Assembly: GCA_049431945.1 (NCBI GenBank)
Contig: JBMTDJ010000003.1
Location: forward strand, 1-64,000
From: Mxb001 sp049431945
GTDB lineage: Bacteria > Actinomycetota > Actinomycetes > S36-B12
Reading direction: 5' to 3'
Length of the DNA: 64,000 bases
Every line of letters begins with the position of its first letter. Within the stretch, counting starts at the first letter, position 1. A program made the translations under genes and the position numbers. Under the pieces are notes generated by a model. The model was not told where the DNA came from. It saw only the letters and a list, made by a program, of their open reading frames with translations, and ran no database searches. Positions 60,766-64,000 of the stretch are shown in pieces.

Positions 60766-62112
60766 ATGACCGAGTTGCTGGTCGGCATCGACGTCGGGAC
60801 GACGCGTGTCAAAGCCTTGGCCGTCTCCCTCGACGGAGCGGTGGTCGGGGAAGCGGAGGAGACCACTCCATGGCGCCACGACGGAGCGTGCGCGGATATC
60901 GATGCTGACGTCCTCGCCGGAGTAGCCATGGCGGTGGCCGATCGGTGCCTGGACGATCAACGCGTCCCGACAAGCGCGATCGTCCGAGGTGTCGGAGTGA
61001 CCGGCATGGCCGAGGCCGGCGCGCTGCTCGACGCCGCCGGGAATCCGTGTGCGCCCACGCTCGTCTGGCACGATCCGCGAGGACTCGCCGAGCCGATCCG
61101 GTCCCGAGTCCCCCGAGCGGAGTTTTGGCGCGCCTGCGGCATCCGTCTCAACTCCAAGCCGTCCCTCGCCAAGATCCTCTACCTGTACGACGCGTTCCCC
61201 GGGACTCGCGAGCGCGCGCACCGACACCTCGGCATCGGCGACTGGGTCGTCCACGCCATGGGCGGCGAGCAGGTCGCTGAGCGTTCGATCCTCTCTCGCA
61301 CGGGTCTGTACGACGTCCTTGCCGATGAGCCGTGGGATGTCGCCACCGAACTGGTCGGGGATCTCACTGCACCGCGCCGCATCTGGGCCGGGGAATCGGC
61401 CGGGACTGTCGGCGGCGCGGCACCGCAGCGACTACGCGGAGCGACGCTGACGGCCGCAGGCCTAGACCACGAGTCGGCGGCGTTCGCGATGGGAGCAATG
61501 CGCCTGGGTGTGCTCACCGACTCCTTGGGCACGGCGGAGGCACTGCTGCGCGTGTTCGCCCCCGTAGATCGTGACACGGTCGAGCGTCTCGTCGACCGCG
61601 ATGTCGGCGTTGGCTGGGGCGTCGTGCCCGGCTACCTGTGCATCGTCGCGGGCCTGCTCACCGGCCTATCCCTGGAGCGCATGGCAGCACTGCTCGGTAT
61701 CACCGAACGCGCAGCTCGACGTGCGGTCTCCGAGGAGGCGCTGACGGTCGACCGCTCCGGCGTCCCCTTTCGCATCGCCGAGGCCAGCCACGAGGGCCTC
61801 GGCCTTGCGGGGGTTACGGAAGGGCTGTCACCCGCCCTGGCCTGGCGCGCAGCGGTCGAGGATCTCACCGCCATGTCCACCGATCTCATCGACTTCATCG
61901 AGTCCGTCATCGGCACGCGAACCGAAGCCATGGTGACCGGTGGCTGGTCGCACGATCCGACTGTCGCCGCCGCCAAGCGACGCCAATTGGGCGACTACAC
62001 GACGAGCGCGATCAACGAGGCCGCCGCCATGGGAGCCGCGTTCTTCGCCGGCATCGCCGCGGGCCTGCTGGAGCGCCCCGGCGCGGATGAATCCCCCCGC
62101 TGGGCTACGTGA
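60766..62112 (+). CDS. FGGY-family carbohydrate kinase
   Basis: A protein of 448 aa with the actin-like ATPase fold. The phosphate-1 loop is LLVGIDVGTTRVKALAVSLDG, and the C-terminal half keeps the ATP-binding features (VTGGWSHDPTVAAAKRRQLG and EAAAMGAAFFAGIAAGL). Family substrates are free ketoses, polyols or AI-2. The ATG at 60766 follows the isomerase stop by 2 bp. The end overlaps the convergent secreted-protein gene by 8 bp. Confidence 0.9.
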   Translation: MTELLVGIDVGTTRVKALAVSLDGAVVGEAEETTPWRHDGACADIDADVLAGVAMAVADRCLDDQRVPTSAIVRGVGVTGMAEAGALLDAAGNPCAPTLVWHDPRGLAEPIRSRVPRAEFWRACGIRLNSKPSLAKILYLYDAFPGTRERAHRHLGIGDWVVHAMGGEQVAERSILSRTGLYDVLADEPWDVATELVGDLTAPRRIWAGESAGTVGGAAPQRLRGATLTAAGLDHESAAFAMGAMRLGVLTDSLGTAEALLRVFAPVDRDTVERLVDRDVGVGWGVVPGYLCIVAGLLTGLSLERMAALLGITERAARRAVSEEALTVDRSGVPFRIAEASHEGLGLAGVTEGLSPALAWRAAVEDLTAMSTDLIDFIESVIGTRTEAMVTGGWSHDPTVAAAKRRQLGDYTTSAINEAAAMGAAFFAGIAAGLLERPGADESPRWAT

Positions 62113-63550
62113 GGGTGTTCCGCCTCTCGTAGGTGGTGGCGCCGGACGGCATCGTGACCTTCCCTGATGGACACGGCCCCTTCGCGCCCACGATCCGCAG
62201 CTTCTCCACACTCCCCGTCGTCATCGTGATGTACACGGTCGGGCCGGGAACCATTCCTCGGCGGAAGATGAGTCGGTCGTAGCACACCACCTCGCCGGGC
62301 TTGACCGAGGAGAAGGGACGGTTGTTGCCCGACGACGTCGGGGTCAACTCGTAGAAGCCGGGCTGGATGCCCTTGATCTGGGTGCGCTCACCGATGCTCA
62401 CGCCCCACGCAGCCTTGTCCGACCAGTGCCGTGCGAGGGCGATGTGGAAGTCCTCCACCTGACTCATGTCCCGCTTGCCCTCGGCGAGCCACACGCCCGC
62501 GGCGGTACCCGCGACGTCGGAGACGAGCTGCCCGCAGCCGTTGTCGCCATCAACCTTGGCCTGGATGCGCGTCCGGAGTCCCGGCTCGTAGTAGTCCACG
62601 TGGCATACTCCCGCTGCCCATCGCGGCGAGTAGGCGCCTGGATCCAACTTGCCAGCGGCGGGCTTGGAGACATCTGTGAAGCCGAAGTCGAATCCGTGCG
62701 CGCGACCGCTGGACTTACCGATCTTGGTTCCTGCGGCTACAGGCAAGCGCAGGTACTCGTAGAAGCAGTCCTGGGTGTCGGCCGTCTGGCCCGCCTGCTG
62801 GCAACGCTGGCGCGGCGATGCCTTGGCGGCGGTCATGAACTCCTCGGGGACATTGTCGATGTGCGCCGTGAAGAACCACAACCGATCACACACCGAGAAG
62901 GCCATCATCGTCTCGGAGTAGCGAGCCCCATCTCGCTCGACGTTCTGCTTGATCAGTCCGCGAAGAACCATGTCGGCGGGCGCGAACACGTCCACGATCT
63001 CTGATCGGTACGCAACCCCGTTGGGGTCCTTGCCAGAGCCCGTCGGCTCACCGGTGTTGTAGTACATGTGGGGAACGGGCATAGCGTGCGACCCCGGCTG
63101 CATGAAGCCCTGCGGAGTGATCGAGTCGAGTGCGTCTAGATCGGTCACCAGGTGCGTGAGCGGGTGCTCACCGCATGCTGGGCCGACACGCTGCGCTGTG
63201 AGCACATCCCAATTCGACACGAACCACGATGGCTCGCCTCGCCATCCCAGCGGAGGCAGATCGTCGGGGTACCCCGCCGGGACCTTCCATTTGCCGTCCG
63301 CGGGCACGGGCTGACTGGTGTAGTCGTCGCCGCCACCACCACCACCGCCGCCGCCGCCCTTGATCTTCCTCCAGACGAGTTTCTTGCCCTTCTTCACGCA
63401 CTTGAACAGACCGCCCTTCCCGTCCTCCCAGACGAGCCCGGCCTTAGGACAGGGCTTTCCGGGTTTCGGCACGGGAGCGGCGGCGGGGGCGCTGATTCCG
63501 AGAGCACTCAGCACCACGGCGAGCGCGAGGATGGCGGCGGTACGGCGCAT
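62105..63550 (-). CDS. secreted protein with Cys/Lys motif, poly-Gly linker and large unknown domain
   Basis: A protein of 481 aa with a Sec signal peptide (about 1-25, ending APAAA). A small N-terminal module follows (KPGKPCPKAGLVWEDGKGGLFKCVKKGKKLVWRK), of a type I associate with Actinobacteria surface proteins. A run of ten Gly leads to a roughly 400-residue domain with about a dozen Cys, including GEPSWFVSNWDVLTAQRVGPACGEHPLTH and WAAGVCHVDYYEPG. It looks extracellular and disulfide-bonded. No enzyme family is recognisable. Confidence 0.75.
   Translation of the reverse strand: MRRTAAILALAVVLSALGISAPAAAPVPKPGKPCPKAGLVWEDGKGGLFKCVKKGKKLVWRKIKGGGGGGGGGGDDYTSQPVPADGKWKVPAGYPDDLPPLGWRGEPSWFVSNWDVLTAQRVGPACGEHPLTHLVTDLDALDSITPQGFMQPGSHAMPVPHMYYNTGEPTGSGKDPNGVAYRSEIVDVFAPADMVLRGLIKQNVERDGARYSETMMAFSVCDRLWFFTAHIDNVPEEFMTAAKASPRQRCQQAGQTADTQDCFYEYLRLPVAAGTKIGKSSGRAHGFDFGFTDVSKPAAGKLDPGAYSPRWAAGVCHVDYYEPGLRTRIQAKVDGDNGCGQLVSDVAGTAAGVWLAEGKRDMSQVEDFHIALARHWSDKAAWGVSIGERTQIKGIQPGFYELTPTSSGNNRPFSSVKPGEVVCYDRLIFRRGMVPGPTVYITMTTGSVEKLRIVGAKGPCPSGKVTMPSGATTYERRNTLT
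63329..63358. repeat. (GGC/GGT)10 glycine-codon run
   Basis: Ten consecutive Gly codons on the minus strand (four GGC, four GGT, two GGC) encode the flexible linker of the secreted protein. It is an obvious site for slippage in units of three. Confidence 0.9.
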
Positions 63551-63625
63551 GAGGGCCTCCCAGGAACGGGTACGCGCAGTATGGACCCGCGAGCGACCGT
63601 TGGCTAGACCCTGAACCCCGGAATT

Positions 63626-64000
63626 TCAGCGCTGCAGGCGCAGGGTGCAGTCCGACGCGAGGTCCCAGGACATGACCAGTCGGAGCCGGTCGAGGCAGTT
63701 GGTGAGCACGAGAGCCCCGCGCCCGTCGAGGCGCCCGATGACCGTGCGCCCGCCTCGGTCGAAGGTCCCCTTGCGTGCGGCGATGACCACATCCGATCCG
63801 ACCACGGTGGCGCTCACGGGCATCCGACGGTCTCGGCTGCCGTCCTGTCGCTCGAAGCGCAGGTGGCCGACGTAGCCCACGGCCCGGCCCGGGGCCTCCC
63901 GCAGGACCAGGAAGTAGCCGATCCGGTTGTCTCGCAGCGAATCCGAGACCCAGCGACCTGCCAGATCGGGGCCGTCGGCGGCGGCGGCGCCCGGAGCGAG
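63626..64000 (-). CDS. partial secreted or surface protein, N-terminus outside window
   Basis: The frame is open from the window edge to the TAG-side stop at 63626, giving 124 visible residues. The first part (APGAAAADGPDLAGRWVSDSLRDNRIGYFLVL) looks like the mature start of an exported beta-rich domain, followed by GYVGHLRFERQDGS and a Cys pair near the C-terminus (TNCLDRLRL, SDCTLRL). It could be the C-terminus of a longer protein. Family not recognised. It follows the direction of the neighbouring secreted protein, 75 bp upstream of its start. Confidence 0.7.
   Translation of the reverse strand, partial: LAPGAAAADGPDLAGRWVSDSLRDNRIGYFLVLREAPGRAVGYVGHLRFERQDGSRDRRMPVSATVVGSDVVIAARKGTFDRGGRTVIGRLDGRGALVLTNCLDRLRLVMSWDLASDCTLRLQR

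Noticed and set aside
63329..63358. Triplet repeat as a CRISPR or regulatory repeat
   Set aside because: It is simply a run of Gly codons inside a coding frame with no spacers.

Overview
The window is one contiguous stretch of a high-GC (about two-thirds G+C) actinobacterial chromosome. The evidence is GTG and even TTG starts, 1-4 bp stop/start overlaps along long operons, mycolata/Streptomyces-like gene order, a complete phosphatidylinositol mannoside (PIM) start pathway (pgsA-patA-pimA), and a RelA/SecDF/YajC/RuvABC/PdxST/YebC block. One secreted protein (62105-63550) carries an N-terminal Cys-Lys-Gly...Cys-Val-Lys motif that I associate with planktonic Actinobacteria, so a Nanopelagicales/Sporichthyales-type lineage is possible; the sequence alone does not fix genus or species. 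Gene density is very high: no gap without a gene exceeds about 200 bp. I saw no IS element, integrase, prophage or CRISPR array.

Layout. 1-12.4 kb: the end of a tRNA-Leu, a collagen-like membrane protein, then (minus strand) the operon DUF6167-type protein > alaS > ruvX > mltG > aroE > prepilin peptidase > aroC > aroK > aroB > aroQ > pepQ > efp > nusB, which joins the shikimate pathway to translation and wall genes. 12.4-18.3 kb (minus): rarA, a GNAT acetyltransferase, aspS, hisS and a metallo-beta-lactamase hydrolase. 18.4-20.8 kb (plus): a membrane-anchored cyclophilin and a DUF349 protein. 20.8-32.2 kb (minus): pdxS > pdxT > yebC > WS/DGAT acyltransferase > ruvC > ruvA > ruvB > yajC > secD > secF > relA. 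32.3-42 kb (mostly minus): thrS > HIT hydrolase > cupin, a plus-strand EF-G-like GTPase, then pgsA > patA > pimA > LemA-like protein > DUF3048 lipoprotein.

42-45.5 kb: tRNA-Val(CAC), a PGPGW membrane protein, pabB > pabC, then a tRNA-Gly/Cys/Val array whose last CCA end overlaps the start codon of a small protein gene. 45.7-51 kb (minus): a TetR > alpha/beta-hydrolase pair with a striking operator, thioesterase > alcohol dehydrogenase, two membrane proteins and zapE. 51.1-55.6 kb: a LigC-type DNA ligase, an Ala-rich secreted helical protein, an aldehyde dehydrogenase behind a hairpin that can hide its ribosome binding site, and a LigD-type primase-polymerase. 55.7-57.7 kb: two membrane proteins and a PPK2 kinase.

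57.7-62.1 kb is the most distinctive part. It is a divergent four-gene sugar module: a Gfo/Idh dehydrogenase and class I aldolase on one strand, and a mannose-6-phosphate isomerase-like cupin and FGGY kinase on the other, all sharing a 73-bp control region. 62.1-64 kb holds two secreted proteins, the second cut by the window edge.

Most of the window is conserved housekeeping. The best candidates for something undescribed are the sugar module, the tRNA-CCA/start-codon overlap, the nested palindrome upstream of the TetR gene, and the SD-masking hairpin of the aldehyde dehydrogenase gene.
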